Positions 35,772-45,620 of a stretch of DNA of 64,000 nucleotides are shown here, piece by piece. Below the pieces are notes generated by a model that made no database searches, had not been told where the DNA came from, and saw nothing but the letters and a program-made list of their open reading frames with translations. A program made the translations under genes and the position numbers. Where the stretch lies: NCBI GenBank assembly GCA_951812715.1, contig OX638323.1:434001-498000 (forward strand), read 5' to 3'. Positions within the stretch are counted from its first letter, which is position 1, and each line of letters starts with the position of its first letter. The stretch is from an uncultured Pseudohongiella sp. GTDB taxonomy: Bacteria > Pseudomonadota > Gammaproteobacteria > Pseudomonadales > Pseudohongiellaceae.

Positions 35772-36713
35772 TTACAAGGCCTGCTCGAATTCCGGCAGCG
35801 CCTTGAACAGGTCCGCCACCAGCCCGTAGTCCGCCACCTGGAAGATCGGAGCCTCGGCATCCTTGTTGATGGCGACGATGACCTTGCTGTCCTTCATGCC
35901 GGCGAGATGCTGAATCGCGCCGGATATACCCACCGCGATATAAAGATCCGGTGCGACAATCTTGCCGGTTTGGCCTACCTGCATGTCGTTTGGCACGAAT
36001 CCCGCATCAACCGCCGCGCGCGAGGCGCCGATAGCGGCGTTCAATTTGTCAGCGATTTTCTCCAGCAGCGCGAAATTCTCGCCACTTTGCATGCCTCTGC
36101 CGCCGGAAATCACAATCTTCGCCGAAGTCAGTTCGGGTCGTTCGGAAACCGAAAGACTTTCATCGACGAATGCGGCAAGTTCCTGCTCGATTACGATTTC
36201 GCAAGATTCGATCGAAGCCGCGCCACCGTTCTCCGGGGCATCGAAGGCTGTGGTCCGGACGGTGATTATCTTGACGGCATCCGATGACTGCACGGTCGCC
36301 AGCGCGTTGCCGGCATAGATCGGCCGCACGAAAGTATCAGCCGATTCGACGGCGGAAATATCGGACATCTGCGCCACGTCCAGTAACGCCGCCACGCGCG
36401 GCATGAGATTTTTGCCGGTGGTGGTCGCCGGCGCCAGCACATGTGAGTATGCTTCCGCCAGATGCTGCGCCAGCGGCGCCAGATTTTCGGCCATTTGATG
36501 TTCGTAGCAGGCGGCATCCGCCAGAATCACCCTGGCGACGCCGGAAATTGCGGCGGCGGCAGCGGCTACGGCGGCGCATTGATGCCCGGCCACCAGCACG
36601 TGAATCTCCGCTTGCTCAAGATGATCGGCGATTTCCCGCGCGGCGGCGACCGCGCTCAGGCTTGCCGGTGCGAGTGAACTGTTATCGTGTTCCGCGATGA
36701 CCAGTAGCGGCAT
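35772..36713 (-). CDS. etfA: electron transfer flavoprotein, alpha subunit
   Basis: EtfA/FixB carries the FAD of the ETF dimer that passes electrons from acyl-CoA dehydrogenases to ETF-quinone oxidoreductase. The 313-residue protein shows the C-terminal FAD domain signature: [34 protein letters not shown] and [20 protein letters not shown]. The N-terminal domain is the usual nucleotide-binding alpha/beta fold. It follows etfB by 9 bases on the minus strand and converges on rne. Confidence 0.96.
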   Translation of the reverse strand: MPLLVIAEHDNSSLAPASLSAVAAAREIADHLEQAEIHVLVAGHQCAAVAAAAAAISGVARVILADAACYEHQMAENLAPLAQHLAEAYSHVLAPATTTGKNLMPRVAALLDVAQMSDISAVESADTFVRPIYAGNALATVQSSDAVKIITVRTTAFDAPENGGAASIESCEIVIEQELAAFVDESLSVSERPELTSAKIVISGGRGMQSGENFALLEKIADKLNAAIGASRAAVDAGFVPNDMQVGQTGKIVAPDLYIAVGISGAIQHLAGMKDSKVIVAINKDAEAPIFQVADYGLVADLFKALPEFEQAL

Positions 36714-36722
36714 GCCGGTTTC

Positions 36723-37472
36723 CTAGATGACCCTTGCTTCGGATTTCAGTTTTTCGACCAGTTCGTCCACGCTCTCGACGACGATTCCCGCGGCCCGCTC
36801 GGCCGGTGGCGAAACGCGCAAGGTTTTCAGTCCGGAAGCCGTATTCACGCCCAGATCAGCGGGCGTCACCTGATCGATCGGTTTGCGTTTGGCTTTCATG
36901 ATATTAGGCAGAGAAGCATAGCGCGGCTCATTCAACCGCAAGTCGGTCGTGATCACGGCCGGCAACTTCAGCGAAACGGTCTGCTCACCGCCATCGATTT
37001 CCCTGGTCACGTCCATGCGCCCACCCGCCAGTTCCGCTTTGCAGGCGAAGGCGCCCTGCCCCATGCCCGCGAGCGCCGCCAACATCTGTCCAACCTGGTT
37101 GTTATCGCTGTCGATGGACTGCTTGCCCAGGATCACCAGGTCAACGCCTTCCTTTTCCACCAGGGCCTTGAGAATCTTTGCTACTTGCAAGGGCGCGACT
37201 TCGTTTTCCGCGCATACCAGGACGCCGCGGTCGCAACCAAGCGCCAGGGCGGTCCGCAACTGCTCCTGGCAGACTTGGGGTCCAATGGACACCGCCACGA
37301 TTTCTTCGGCCTGACCCTGTTCCTTCATGCGCACGGCCTGTTCGACCGCAATTTCGCAAAAGGGATTCATTGCCATCTTCGCGTTGGCGAGTTCCATGCC
37401 GGAGCCGTCGGATTTGACCCGAACCTTGACATTGGCATCGACGACGCGCTTGACGGCAACGAGAATCTTCAT
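36723..37472 (-). CDS. etfB: electron transfer flavoprotein, beta subunit
   Basis: EtfB/FixA binds AMP and partners EtfA. The 249-residue protein begins [20 protein letters not shown] and shows [20 protein letters not shown] and the family's [19 protein letters not shown] near residue 190. I start at ATG 37472; the open frame upstream adds 13 residues before the first beta strand. It is the first gene of etfBA. Confidence 0.96.
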   Translation of the reverse strand: MKILVAVKRVVDANVKVRVKSDGSGMELANAKMAMNPFCEIAVEQAVRMKEQGQAEEIVAVSIGPQVCQEQLRTALALGCDRGVLVCAENEVAPLQVAKILKALVEKEGVDLVILGKQSIDSDNNQVGQMLAALAGMGQGAFACKAELAGGRMDVTREIDGGEQTVSLKLPAVITTDLRLNEPRYASLPNIMKAKRKPIDQVTPADLGVNTASGLKTLRVSPPAERAAGIVVESVDELVEKLKSEARVI

Positions 37473-37535
37473 GAATTGAAGGATCCGGGCAGGAGTTTGA
37501 ACCGGCGGCAATAATGCCGCTTTTGCCGGAATGGG

Positions 37536-38123
37536 TCAACCGGAGTCCGGCGCCGTGCGTCCGAGTTCGAAAAAGCAGCCGTTGCTGTCGATGCCGGTAA
37601 CGAGATGGTCATCCTGACGCTGCTGCCGGGCGGCTTCGACCAGGCGATAGAACACGGCCCGGCTTAACAGGGCGTCCATGCCGCCACGCACATGCACGAT
37701 AGGATGCGGCTCCTCGGCGCCGGTAACCAGAATGGGATGATCCGCATCGGCTTCGACCGATTCTTCCACATTGGTCAAAAAGACAATTGCCTGGTTTCGG
37801 CCCGGATCTCGTATTTCCATGTCCACGGCCAGAAACGGGCAATCCTCCACCTGGATGCGCAGCTTTTCCACCGGGTTTACCAGGAAGTACTCGTCCCCTT
37901 CCCGTTTCAGGATCGATGCAAACAGCTTGACCATGGCCTGGCGCCGAATCGGCCGGCCGTCGTGATACCACACGCCATCGCGGGCAATCTTCAGATCGAT
38001 ATCGCCGCAGAACGGCGGGTTCCAAAGGTGCACTGGGGCGGGGCCGCGGCGGCCGCCAAGTCGGCTTATCATCCGCAACGGATCCGCCGTTCCGCTCCCG
38101 TTGTTCTTGCCCTTGCCGTTCAA
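37536..38123 (-). CDS. DUF1285 family protein
   Basis: The 195-residue protein matches the DUF1285 pattern: WNPPFCGDIDLKIARDGVWY near residue 35 and FLAVDMEIRDPGRNQAIVFL near 95. Earlier structural work on the family suggested a ligand-binding role, but no function is established that I know of. There is no signal peptide or membrane segment, so it is cytoplasmic. It lies upstream of etfB on the same strand with 63 bases between, and divergent to selU. Confidence 0.85.
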   Translation of the reverse strand: MNGKGKNNGSGTADPLRMISRLGGRRGPAPVHLWNPPFCGDIDLKIARDGVWYHDGRPIRRQAMVKLFASILKREGDEYFLVNPVEKLRIQVEDCPFLAVDMEIRDPGRNQAIVFLTNVEESVEADADHPILVTGAEEPHPIVHVRGGMDALLSRAVFYRLVEAARQQRQDDHLVTGIDSNGCFFELGRTAPDSG

Positions 38124-38227
38124 CGAATTCTCCCTGCATATCTCCTGCCCGCGGCTTCGCGCGGCGACCCCACGCGGGCGCTCCCGGTGCTAAACTGGCT
38201 CCGGGCCGTAATAATTCCCAGCACATT

Positions 38228-39334
38228 ATGCCAGCAGATTCCATGCAAGCGGATTTCGCGCGACTGTTCAAGCGGGATTGTCCCCTGCTAGACGTCCGCT
38301 CGCCGGTGGAATTCACCAAAGGCGCGTTTCCCGCCAGCAGCAATATTCCCTTGTTGACCGATGCGCAGCGCAGCGAGGTCGGGATCATGTATCGTCGGCG
38401 CGGCGGCGCGGCGGCGCTTGCCCTTGGATATGAATTAGTGAGCGGCGAGGACAGAACCAAACTGATGCAATGCTGGCGAAGTTTTGTCGCAAGTAATCCC
38501 GAGGCGCGCCTGTATTGCTTCCGCGGCGGCCAGCGCTCGCATATCGCGCAGCAATGGCTGCGCGAGGAAGGCATTGAAATTCCGCTCGTGGCCGGAGGTT
38601 ACAAGGCGCTGCGCGGTTATTTGCTCAATGTGCTCGAAGCGGCGGCAAAATTGAACTTTCTGGTCATTGCCGGCAAGACGGGCTGTGGCAAGACCCGGTT
38701 GATCGCGGAACTGTCCAAGGCACTCGATATCGAAGGCGCGGCGCGGCATCGCGGATCCGCTTTCGGCGCTCTGCCCACGCCCCAGCCGTCTCAGATCGAT
38801 TTTGAGAATACCCTCGCCGTCGCATTGCTGAAGCTCGAATTCCATTCACTGTCGGAGTTGATTGTCGAAGATGAAAGCCGCGCGGTTGGTTCGCTGGCGA
38901 TTCCCCCCATCCTGTTCAATCGCATGAAACGGGCGCCCATCGCTCTGGTCGAGGAAAGCAGGAACGCGCGCGTGGAAACGATCCTGCATGACTATATACT
39001 TTCCAACCTGACCGCCTGGGAAGAATACCACCCAGGCCGGGGTAGCGTCATGCTCAGCCAGTTCCTGTTGGCAAGTCTTGACCGTATCCAGCGCCGCCTG
39101 GGGAGCGGAAACTACACCAGGGCGCGCGAATTGATGCAAAAGGCGCTGGCATCACCCGCGGATCAGGCGATTGCGCTGCACCGGCAATGGATCGGACTTC
39201 TGCTGGAAAATTACTACGATCCCATGTACGAATACCAGCTTGCCCGCAAGTTGCCCCGCGTACGCTTTCGCGGCGGCCGCGGCGAAGTACTGGAATGGAG
39301 CAGGAACTATTCGTCTTCGTCGGCGACCGCGTAA
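38228..39334 (+). CDS. selU: tRNA 2-selenouridine/geranyl-2-thiouridine synthase SelU
   Basis: SelU (MnmH) replaces sulfur with selenium at 2-thiouridine 34 of tRNA-Lys, -Glu and -Gln through a geranylated intermediate. The 368-residue protein has an N-terminal rhodanese domain (about 10-125) with catalytic Cys97 in YCFRGGQRSH and a P-loop domain starting at GKTGCGKT (149-156). Selenium incorporation needs SelD, which is not in this window. It converges with hpt, and their 3' ends overlap by 28 bases. Confidence 0.95.
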   Translation: MPADSMQADFARLFKRDCPLLDVRSPVEFTKGAFPASSNIPLLTDAQRSEVGIMYRRRGGAAALALGYELVSGEDRTKLMQCWRSFVASNPEARLYCFRGGQRSHIAQQWLREEGIEIPLVAGGYKALRGYLLNVLEAAAKLNFLVIAGKTGCGKTRLIAELSKALDIEGAARHRGSAFGALPTPQPSQIDFENTLAVALLKLEFHSLSELIVEDESRAVGSLAIPPILFNRMKRAPIALVEESRNARVETILHDYILSNLTAWEEYHPGRGSVMLSQFLLASLDRIQRRLGSGNYTRARELMQKALASPADQAIALHRQWIGLLLENYYDPMYEYQLARKLPRVRFRGGRGEVLEWSRNYSSSSATA

Positions 39335-39864
39335 ATGCCATCGGCGTTACGCAGATAACCCTTGTAGTCCATGCCGTAGCCGTAGACATAGCTGTCAGGT
39401 ACTTGCAGACCGGTAAAATCAGCCTTCACCGGCGCCTCTCGCCGGGGTCGCCGCTTGTTTACCAGCACCGCCGACAGCACTCGGGCGGCTCCCCGTTCTT
39501 CGCAGGAGCGCACTACCGCGGTCAAGGTAGTTCCGGCATCGAGTATGTCGTCGATCACGAGCACAACTCGACCGCGCAAATCGAGGGCAGGCATCGTTCG
39601 GTATTCGATATTGCCGCCGGTTGTGGCGCCGCGATATCGGCTCACGTGCAAATAATCGAGTTGCAAGAGAAATCGCAGGCGCAATGCCAGCAGGCCCGTG
39701 ACGATCAAGCCGCCGTTCATCACGCAAAGCAGGATCGGATTGGTGTCTTGCAGTTCCGCGCCGATCTCGCGCGCCATGCGGTTCAGCGCCGCTTCCACTT
39801 CCTCGGCGCTGTAAATGCGGCGCGCGCGGCCCGCTACGGCTGTTATCTCCGCGGGCGTCCCCAC
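39307..39864 (-). CDS. hpt: hypoxanthine(-guanine) phosphoribosyltransferase
   Basis: This 185-residue purine-salvage enzyme attaches hypoxanthine or guanine to PRPP. It shows the PRPP-binding motif VVLVIDDILDAGTTL (about 99-113), the flexible loop region SRYRGATTGGN, an N-terminal ILLCVMNGGL and the C-terminal purine-contact segment PDSYVYGYGMDYKGYLRN. Length fits the bacterial hpt group. It follows the MscS-family gene by 5 bases on the same strand and overlaps selU at the 3' end. Confidence 0.93.
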   Translation of the reverse strand: MGTPAEITAVAGRARRIYSAEEVEAALNRMAREIGAELQDTNPILLCVMNGGLIVTGLLALRLRFLLQLDYLHVSRYRGATTGGNIEYRTMPALDLRGRVVLVIDDILDAGTTLTAVVRSCEERGAARVLSAVLVNKRRPRREAPVKADFTGLQVPDSYVYGYGMDYKGYLRNADGIYAVADEDE

Positions 39865-39869
39865 GCCGG

Positions 39870-40982
39870 TCAGGAACCTGCGGCAGGCTCCGGCACTACC
39901 GCCGGCAGCCCATCGATGGTGGTGGTCGGGAAGGCGATGTCGGCATCGTGAGAGTGAATGATCGCCACGATTCGCAACATTACATCCTGCTTGATTTCGT
40001 GAAAGCGTATCCAGTTGGTGGTTTTGGTGAACGTATAGACAAAGAAATCCAGTGACGAAGGAGCGAACTTGTTGAAATTGACGATCATGGTCTGGCCGGT
40101 GTCGATTTCCTCGTGCTCGCGCAACATGGTTTTGACGTCTTCGACGATCGCGTTCATCTTGTCCACATCGTCGTAGCGGATGCCGATGGTTTCATATATA
40201 CGGCGGTTGGTCATGCGCGACGGATTTTCCAGCGACAGCTTGTTGAACAGCGAATTGGGAACGTACAGCGGCCGCTTGTCGAAAGTTCGCACCACGGTCA
40301 GGCGCCAGCCGATTCTTTCCACCGTACCTTCGATTTCCTTGTCCGGCGAGCGAATCCAGTCACCGATGGAGAAAGGCCGATCGAGATAGATCATCAGTCC
40401 GCCGAAAAAGTTCGCCAGCAGATCCTGGGCGGCAAAACCGACCGCGATGCCGCCGATGCCGCCGAAGGCAAGCACGGCGGTTATTTCGACTCCCAGCGTT
40501 GGCAAAGCAACCAGCACGGCCGCGATCACGATCACTAGACGCAACAGTCTGGCCAGCGCATGCAAGGTGGTCGCATCCATGCGGGTCTGAACCTGATCTG
40601 GCTCGGCCTGGAGCTTGTCCAGCAGGCGCTGTTCGACGCCAGACGTAAATTTGAGCAGGAACCAGGCAAACAGCAGGATGACGACTATTTGTCTGACCGC
40701 GGCGAACAACAGCAAGGCCAAAGGCCAGGACTGTATCTGTTGCGCGCAGATTTCCAGCACGAAAACGATAGCGTTCAGCATGATCAGCCATAGCAGTGGC
40801 CGCCGCGCCGCTTCCAGCATGGCATCGTCCCAGACGGTCGATGTTTTCGCGGCCTGCCGCGCCAGACCGGCAAGCAGACGCCTGGCCACGGCGCCAGCAA
40901 CCAGCGCCATTACCAGCACCAGTAAAATTTGCCCTAGCCAGGCAAATTCACTCAGAAAATTCATGGAATTTGAGTTGATCAT
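39870..40982 (-). CDS. MscS-family small-conductance mechanosensitive channel
   Basis: The 370-residue protein has about five membrane helices (about 12-35, 60-80, 88-110, 140-160) ending in the pore helix FGGIGGIAVGFAAQDLLANF (about 173-192), rich in the Gly and Ala typical of MscS. The beta domain follows (DRPFSIGDWIRSPDKEIEGTVERIGWR-type), then an alpha/beta C-terminus. It releases solutes when membrane tension rises. It is larger than MscS (286) and closer to the YnaI/YbdG size class. The ATG at 40982 has GAGG 6 bases upstream. It shares a run with hpt. Confidence 0.9.
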   Translation of the reverse strand: MINSNSMNFLSEFAWLGQILLVLVMALVAGAVARRLLAGLARQAAKTSTVWDDAMLEAARRPLLWLIMLNAIVFVLEICAQQIQSWPLALLLFAAVRQIVVILLFAWFLLKFTSGVEQRLLDKLQAEPDQVQTRMDATTLHALARLLRLVIVIAAVLVALPTLGVEITAVLAFGGIGGIAVGFAAQDLLANFFGGLMIYLDRPFSIGDWIRSPDKEIEGTVERIGWRLTVVRTFDKRPLYVPNSLFNKLSLENPSRMTNRRIYETIGIRYDDVDKMNAIVEDVKTMLREHEEIDTGQTMIVNFNKFAPSSLDFFVYTFTKTTNWIRFHEIKQDVMLRIVAIIHSHDADIAFPTTTIDGLPAVVPEPAAGS

Positions 40983-41013
40983 TTTTTCCTCGATCGTTTA
41001 CTTTGCTGCCGGA

Positions 41014-42024
41014 CTACAAGCTGCGGATTCCCGCGGTAGTTCGCTGCCATTCCTTGTCTGTCGATCTAGCGCCAGGCTTTGCGCGCATTTCGCGCAAGCC
41101 GCTGTTGGCTGGAATCTTCTCCCGGTCCAGCCACGCCGCCGCCCGCAGCACGTCCTCGGGCGCATTGCAAACCAGCAACATGTCGCAGCCAGCTTGCAGC
41201 GCTTGCTCCAGCCTGTGCTCGATTGTGCCAGCAACTTGCGCCGCGGTCATGCTCAGATCGTCGCTGAAGATCAATCCCTTGAATCCGATTTCTTCGCGCA
41301 GAACTGTCTGCAGCCAGAAGCTCGAAAATCCCGCGGCTTGCGGGCTCAATGCCGGATAAATAACATGGGCCGGAATGATTCCGGCCAACAATTCCCGGCA
41401 GCGGACGAATGGCTGCAAGTCCCGCGAGCGTAATTCCCCGGCGGCTCGAGTGTCTACCGGCAATTCCAAATGGGAATCCGCGGCGACCATGCCATGTCCC
41501 GGAAAATGTTTGCCGACGGCCGCCATACCCGCCAAAGACATGCCTTCGATGTAAGCCCGGGCCAAGCTAGCGACGGCTTCCGGGTCGGCGGCAAAGGCGC
41601 GGTCGCCAATTACCGGTGATGCGGGATGATACAAATCGAGCACCGGCGCGAAACTGAAATCGAGCCCCGCATCCACGACCTCCGAAGCCATGACCCAACC
41701 GCAATCGCGCGCCAGCGACAGGCCCGCTGCGGGATCCGTTTCATGGATTTCGCCAAGCCTGCGCAACGGCGGCAACGGCACGAAACCCTCTCGGAATCGT
41801 TGCACCCGGCCGCCTTCCTGATCCACCGCGATCAGCAGATGTGGCGCGCATTCACGGATGGCAAAGGTCAGTTCGCGCAATTGCCGCGGCGAACGAAAGT
41901 TGCGCGCGAACAGGATGACGCCACCGACGCAGTCGTGCCGTAACAGTTCAAGCTCATCCGCCGCCGGCATTGGCCCGCGCAGATCGAGCATCAGTACTCC
42001 TGGAGCTTTACCCTCGACGTTCAT
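41014..42024 (-). CDS. nagZ: beta-N-acetylhexosaminidase NagZ
   Basis: NagZ removes GlcNAc from muropeptides in the cytoplasmic peptidoglycan-recycling pathway, which also influences AmpC induction. The 336-residue glycoside hydrolase family 3 protein shows KHFPGHGMVAADSHLELP (substrate-binding Lys-His and catalytic His loop) and FSDDLSMTAAQ (nucleophile Asp). VDQEGGRVQRFREGF lies near the N-terminus. Length matches E. coli (341). It is divergent to lexA, with 229 bases between; nagZ next to lexA is the Pseudomonas-type arrangement. Confidence 0.96.
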   Translation of the reverse strand: MNVEGKAPGVLMLDLRGPMPAADELELLRHDCVGGVILFARNFRSPRQLRELTFAIRECAPHLLIAVDQEGGRVQRFREGFVPLPPLRRLGEIHETDPAAGLSLARDCGWVMASEVVDAGLDFSFAPVLDLYHPASPVIGDRAFAADPEAVASLARAYIEGMSLAGMAAVGKHFPGHGMVAADSHLELPVDTRAAGELRSRDLQPFVRCRELLAGIIPAHVIYPALSPQAAGFSSFWLQTVLREEIGFKGLIFSDDLSMTAAQVAGTIEHRLEQALQAGCDMLLVCNAPEDVLRAAAWLDREKIPANSGLREMRAKPGARSTDKEWQRTTAGIRSL

Positions 42025-42213
42025 TCGCGTGCTCCTGATCCTGCCGGGAAGGTATCACATTCGGTCCCGAGCCCGAACCGCCGCCGTCTCCGGCGGCGCT
42101 AGCCAGCGCATTCGGCGGCAAAACAAAACCAGGCTCCGGTATTGCGCTAGTGAACAATGCCAAGGCAGGAATTGCTCGGCAAAACCTAAAGTTTTACCGC
42201 CACGGCCGGATAA

Positions 42214-42229
42214 CTGTATATAATCACAG
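42214..42229 (+). promoter_or_regulatory. LexA operator (SOS box) of lexA
   Basis: CTGTATATAATCACAG is CTG-N10-CAG with the TATAT core of the E. coli consensus, 25 bases before the lexA ATG. LexA bound here would repress its own gene until RecA-ssDNA triggers self-cleavage. The AT-rich core could also serve as the -10 element. Confidence 0.92.
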
Positions 42230-42253
42230 TAATTGGCAACAGCGAGGGCAGCC

Positions 42254-42862
42254 ATGCATGGATTGACTTCCCGCCAGGGGCAGATTCTCGAGTTTATCCG
42301 GGGACATCTGCGCGATACCGGATATCCGCCGACCCGATCCGAAATCGCCAGCCATATGGGATTCAGATCGGTGAATTCGGCGGAAGACCATCTGCGCGCC
42401 CTGGCCCGCAAAGGCGCAATCGAAATGGCCCCGGGCGCTTCTCGCGGCATCCGCATTCCGCAGCACACGCCATCCGGGTTGCCGATCATCGGTCAGGTTG
42501 CCGCCGGCTCTCCCATACTCGCACAGGAATCGATAGCGGATTACAGCCAGGTTCCTGGCGACATGTTCTCGCCACGCGCGGACTATCTGCTCACCGTGAA
42601 GGGAAACAGCATGATCGGCATCGGTATTTACGAAGACGATCTGCTGGCGGTGAACAAGACTGCCGAGGCCCGCGGCGGCGATATTATCGTGGCCAGAATC
42701 GAGGACGACGTGACCGTAAAGCGTCTGCGAAAAACGGCTTCGAGCCACCTTCTTGAACTGGTCGCGGAGAATCCGGACATCGCGCCGATCGAGGTGGATC
42801 TGCGCCGCGAACGTTTTTCCATCGAAGGCGTCAGCGTGGGCGTTATCCGACTAGGGCTGTAG
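42254..42862 (+). CDS. lexA: SOS repressor LexA
   Basis: LexA represses SOS genes and self-cleaves on contact with RecA filaments. The 202-residue protein (same length as E. coli) has a winged-helix DNA-binding domain (about 1-70; RSEIASHMGFRSVNSAEDHL), the cleavage site Ala84-Gly85 in QVAAGSP, and the Ser119/Lys156 dyad in KGNSMIG and TVKRL. The ATG at 42254 fits the family; a TTG at 42233 would add seven residues. An SOS box lies just upstream. topA converges on it, 24 bases away. Confidence 0.97.
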   Translation: MHGLTSRQGQILEFIRGHLRDTGYPPTRSEIASHMGFRSVNSAEDHLRALARKGAIEMAPGASRGIRIPQHTPSGLPIIGQVAAGSPILAQESIADYSQVPGDMFSPRADYLLTVKGNSMIGIGIYEDDLLAVNKTAEARGGDIIVARIEDDVTVKRLRKTASSHLLELVAENPDIAPIEVDLRRERFSIEGVSVGVIRLGL

Positions 42863-42886
42863 ATACCAGATTTCGAAATCGCGGTT

Positions 42887-45508
42887 TCAGCCCGATTTTC
42901 CCTTATTTTCCTGCCAGCGGCCGTCGCGATAAAACGCTCGCCAGCCCGTCGGCTTGCCGTCCGTCAGGGATTGCACGAAATGCTCACGCGTCTTGCGGCT
43001 GAATGAGAGCACGGTCTGATTGCCCTTGTCGTCCTCAGCCGGCGCGTCAAACAGATGGCTGAACTTGGGATCGATATCTTTCCTGTGCGGCAGCAATTCG
43101 GCGATTTTCGGCGAGCGCGTTTCACGATTGCGCGGAAACCCGCTGGCCGCCAGAAACAGCCCCGAGGCGCCTTCGCGCAAGATGAAATGGTCATCGACCT
43201 TGCTGCATTTCAGTTCCGGCATGGGCACCGGGTCCATCTTCGGCGGCGCCGGTTTGCCGTTGCGCAGCAGTTTGCGCGTGTTGCGGCAGTCATCGCCGGT
43301 ACAGCCGAAGTACTTGCCGAATCGCCCGGTTTTCAGTTGCATGTCGCTGCCGCATTTGTCGCATTCGATAATCGGGCCTTCGTACCCCTGAATGCGAAAT
43401 TCCCCCTGTTCCAGTTCGAAACCCGCGCAATCGGGATTGTTGCCGCAAACATGCAATTTGCGACCGGCGTCCACCAGGTAGGCATCCATTGCCGTACCGC
43501 AAATGCCGCAGCGATGCTTCTTGCGTAACTGGACGTTTTCCTGCTTTTCCGCCTCTTCGACGTTATCCGCGCGTATGGCTTCTTCGCCTGGGGTCAAATT
43601 AACCGTTGAGCGGCATTTCTCGTCTCCCGGCAGTCCATAGGCGGAACAGCCGAGAAACACTCCGGTGGAGGCGTTGCGAATCTGCATGGGCCGGCCGCAC
43701 TTGGGGCAGGAAACATCGACATTGGTCGGATTGTTGGCGCGCATTCCGTCTTCTTTCGCTTCGGCTTTGGCAAGCTGCGACGTGAAATCCTGATAGAACT
43801 CATCAAGCAACTTCTTCCAGTTCTTGCGTCCAGCGGCAACCTCATCCAAGGAATCTTCCATGCGCGCGGTAAAGTCGTAATCCATCAAATCGCGAAAACT
43901 CTCCTGCAAGCGCTCGGTCACTATGTCGCCTATCTTGAGTGCGTGAAAGCGCCGGTTTTCCAACTTCACATAACCCCGATCCTGGATCGTGGAAATGGTT
44001 GCGGCATAGGTCGAAGGGCGGCCGATTTCCCGTTTTTCCAGCTCCTTCACCAGGCTAGCCTCGGTATAGCGCGCCGGCGGCCGGGTAAAGTTCTGCACCG
44101 GGTCCAGCTTCTTCAGATCCAGTTTCTCGCCGGCCACGACATCAGGCAACACGACGTCTTCGTCGCGCGAAGGCATGACCGCGAGATAACCGGGAAATTG
44201 CATTATGCGGCCTTTCGCGCGCAATTCGAATTCACCGGCCTGCACGGTTATGGTGCTGGACAGATAGCGCGCCGGGACCATCTGGCAGGCGATGAAATGT
44301 TGGCTGATCAGCGTATACAGGCGCCGGGCGTCGTTGTCCATATCCTTGAGATCGGCGGCCGAAACCTTAACGTCCGTGGGCCGGATCGCTTCATGGGCCT
44401 CCTGGGCTCCGGCCCGCGAACGGTAGAAATTCGGCTTTTGCGGCAGATATTCGCCGCCGAAACGCTGCTCGATGCTAGCGCGCGCCGCGGCAATCGCATC
44501 ATTGCTGAGATGGGTCGAATCGGTGCGCATATAGGTGATGTGGCCCGCCTGATACAGGCGCTGAGCCAGGGACATGGTCTTGCCGACGCCGAATCCAAGC
44601 CGGGTGCTCGCCGCCTGCTGCAAGGTTGAAGTAATCAAAGGCGGCCGCGGTCTTGACGTGGTCGGTTTATCTTCGCGCTTGAGCACCGCGTATGCGGCGT
44701 CACGCAGCCCCGCCAGCGCCTGCTCCGTGGTTTCCTTGTCGCCGGGCCTGAAATTCTTGCCGGCCTGCCTGACTACCTGGCAGCGCAAATACTGTTTCGC
44801 CGCGGTATCCAGATCGGCAAAAATCTCCCAGTATTCTTCTGGATTGAAAGCTCTGATCTCGCGCTCGCGCTCTACGATCAGTTTGACCGCGACTGATTGC
44901 ACTCTGCCCGCGGAAAGACCGCGAGCGACTTTCGACCATAGCAAGGGCGACAGCATGTAGCCCACCACGCGATCAAGAAAGCGCCGCGCCTGTTGTTCTT
45001 CCACGTAACGCATGTCTACCCTGCCGGTTTCGGCGAAGGCCTCACGGATGGCTTTGCGTGTGATTTCGTTGAATACAACCCGTTCGAAGCGCTCGGGATC
45101 GCCGCCAATGGCTTCCTGCAGATGCCAGGCGATGGCCTCACCTTCGCGGTCGCGGTCACTGGCGAGATAGATCGTCGGTGATTTGGCGGCAACTTTTTTC
45201 AAATCTTCAACTATCTGTTCCTTTCCGGGCAGAATCTCGTAGTGTGCCCGCCAACCGTTTTCAGGATCCACGCCAAGCCGCTGCACGAGTTGCCGCTTTT
45301 CCTTTTGTTCGCGAAAAGCTTTTTTCTGCGCGGGAGTCATGTCCCGGGTCGAAGTCGCGGGACGCTTGCCGCGGGATCCGGCGCCGCCTTTTTCGGGCAG
45401 GTCGCGAATATGTCCGACACAGGATTTGACGATAAATTCGGAGCCGAGATATCTATTGATAGTCCTCGCCTTGGCGGGCGATTCGACTATGACCAGTGAC
45501 TTTGCCAT
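42887..45508 (-). CDS. topA: DNA topoisomerase I
   Basis: TopA relaxes negative supercoils. The 873-residue protein has the TOPRIM domain ([19 protein letters not shown] at the N-terminus; [13 protein letters not shown] near 120), the catalytic Tyr in [11 protein letters not shown] (near 325) and a C-terminal tail with Cys4 zinc ribbons ([21 protein letters not shown], then CGICG and [21 protein letters not shown]). Length is typical for gammaproteobacteria. The ATG has GGAGA upstream. It ends 24 bases from lexA. Confidence 0.97.
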   Translation of the reverse strand: MAKSLVIVESPAKARTINRYLGSEFIVKSCVGHIRDLPEKGGAGSRGKRPATSTRDMTPAQKKAFREQKEKRQLVQRLGVDPENGWRAHYEILPGKEQIVEDLKKVAAKSPTIYLASDRDREGEAIAWHLQEAIGGDPERFERVVFNEITRKAIREAFAETGRVDMRYVEEQQARRFLDRVVGYMLSPLLWSKVARGLSAGRVQSVAVKLIVEREREIRAFNPEEYWEIFADLDTAAKQYLRCQVVRQAGKNFRPGDKETTEQALAGLRDAAYAVLKREDKPTTSRPRPPLITSTLQQAASTRLGFGVGKTMSLAQRLYQAGHITYMRTDSTHLSNDAIAAARASIEQRFGGEYLPQKPNFYRSRAGAQEAHEAIRPTDVKVSAADLKDMDNDARRLYTLISQHFIACQMVPARYLSSTITVQAGEFELRAKGRIMQFPGYLAVMPSRDEDVVLPDVVAGEKLDLKKLDPVQNFTRPPARYTEASLVKELEKREIGRPSTYAATISTIQDRGYVKLENRRFHALKIGDIVTERLQESFRDLMDYDFTARMEDSLDEVAAGRKNWKKLLDEFYQDFTSQLAKAEAKEDGMRANNPTNVDVSCPKCGRPMQIRNASTGVFLGCSAYGLPGDEKCRSTVNLTPGEEAIRADNVEEAEKQENVQLRKKHRCGICGTAMDAYLVDAGRKLHVCGNNPDCAGFELEQGEFRIQGYEGPIIECDKCGSDMQLKTGRFGKYFGCTGDDCRNTRKLLRNGKPAPPKMDPVPMPELKCSKVDDHFILREGASGLFLAASGFPRNRETRSPKIAELLPHRKDIDPKFSHLFDAPAEDDKGNQTVLSFSRKTREHFVQSLTDGKPTGWRAFYRDGRWQENKGKSG

Positions 45509-45620
45509 CTAATCTCCTTCTATTGGCAGAGGTCCGAGAATATTCATGCGGCATATATAGGGATTCACCCGCCGCGGGTCAAGATTTGAACGGATAATGA
45601 CGGAATAGCTCAGAACAGAC

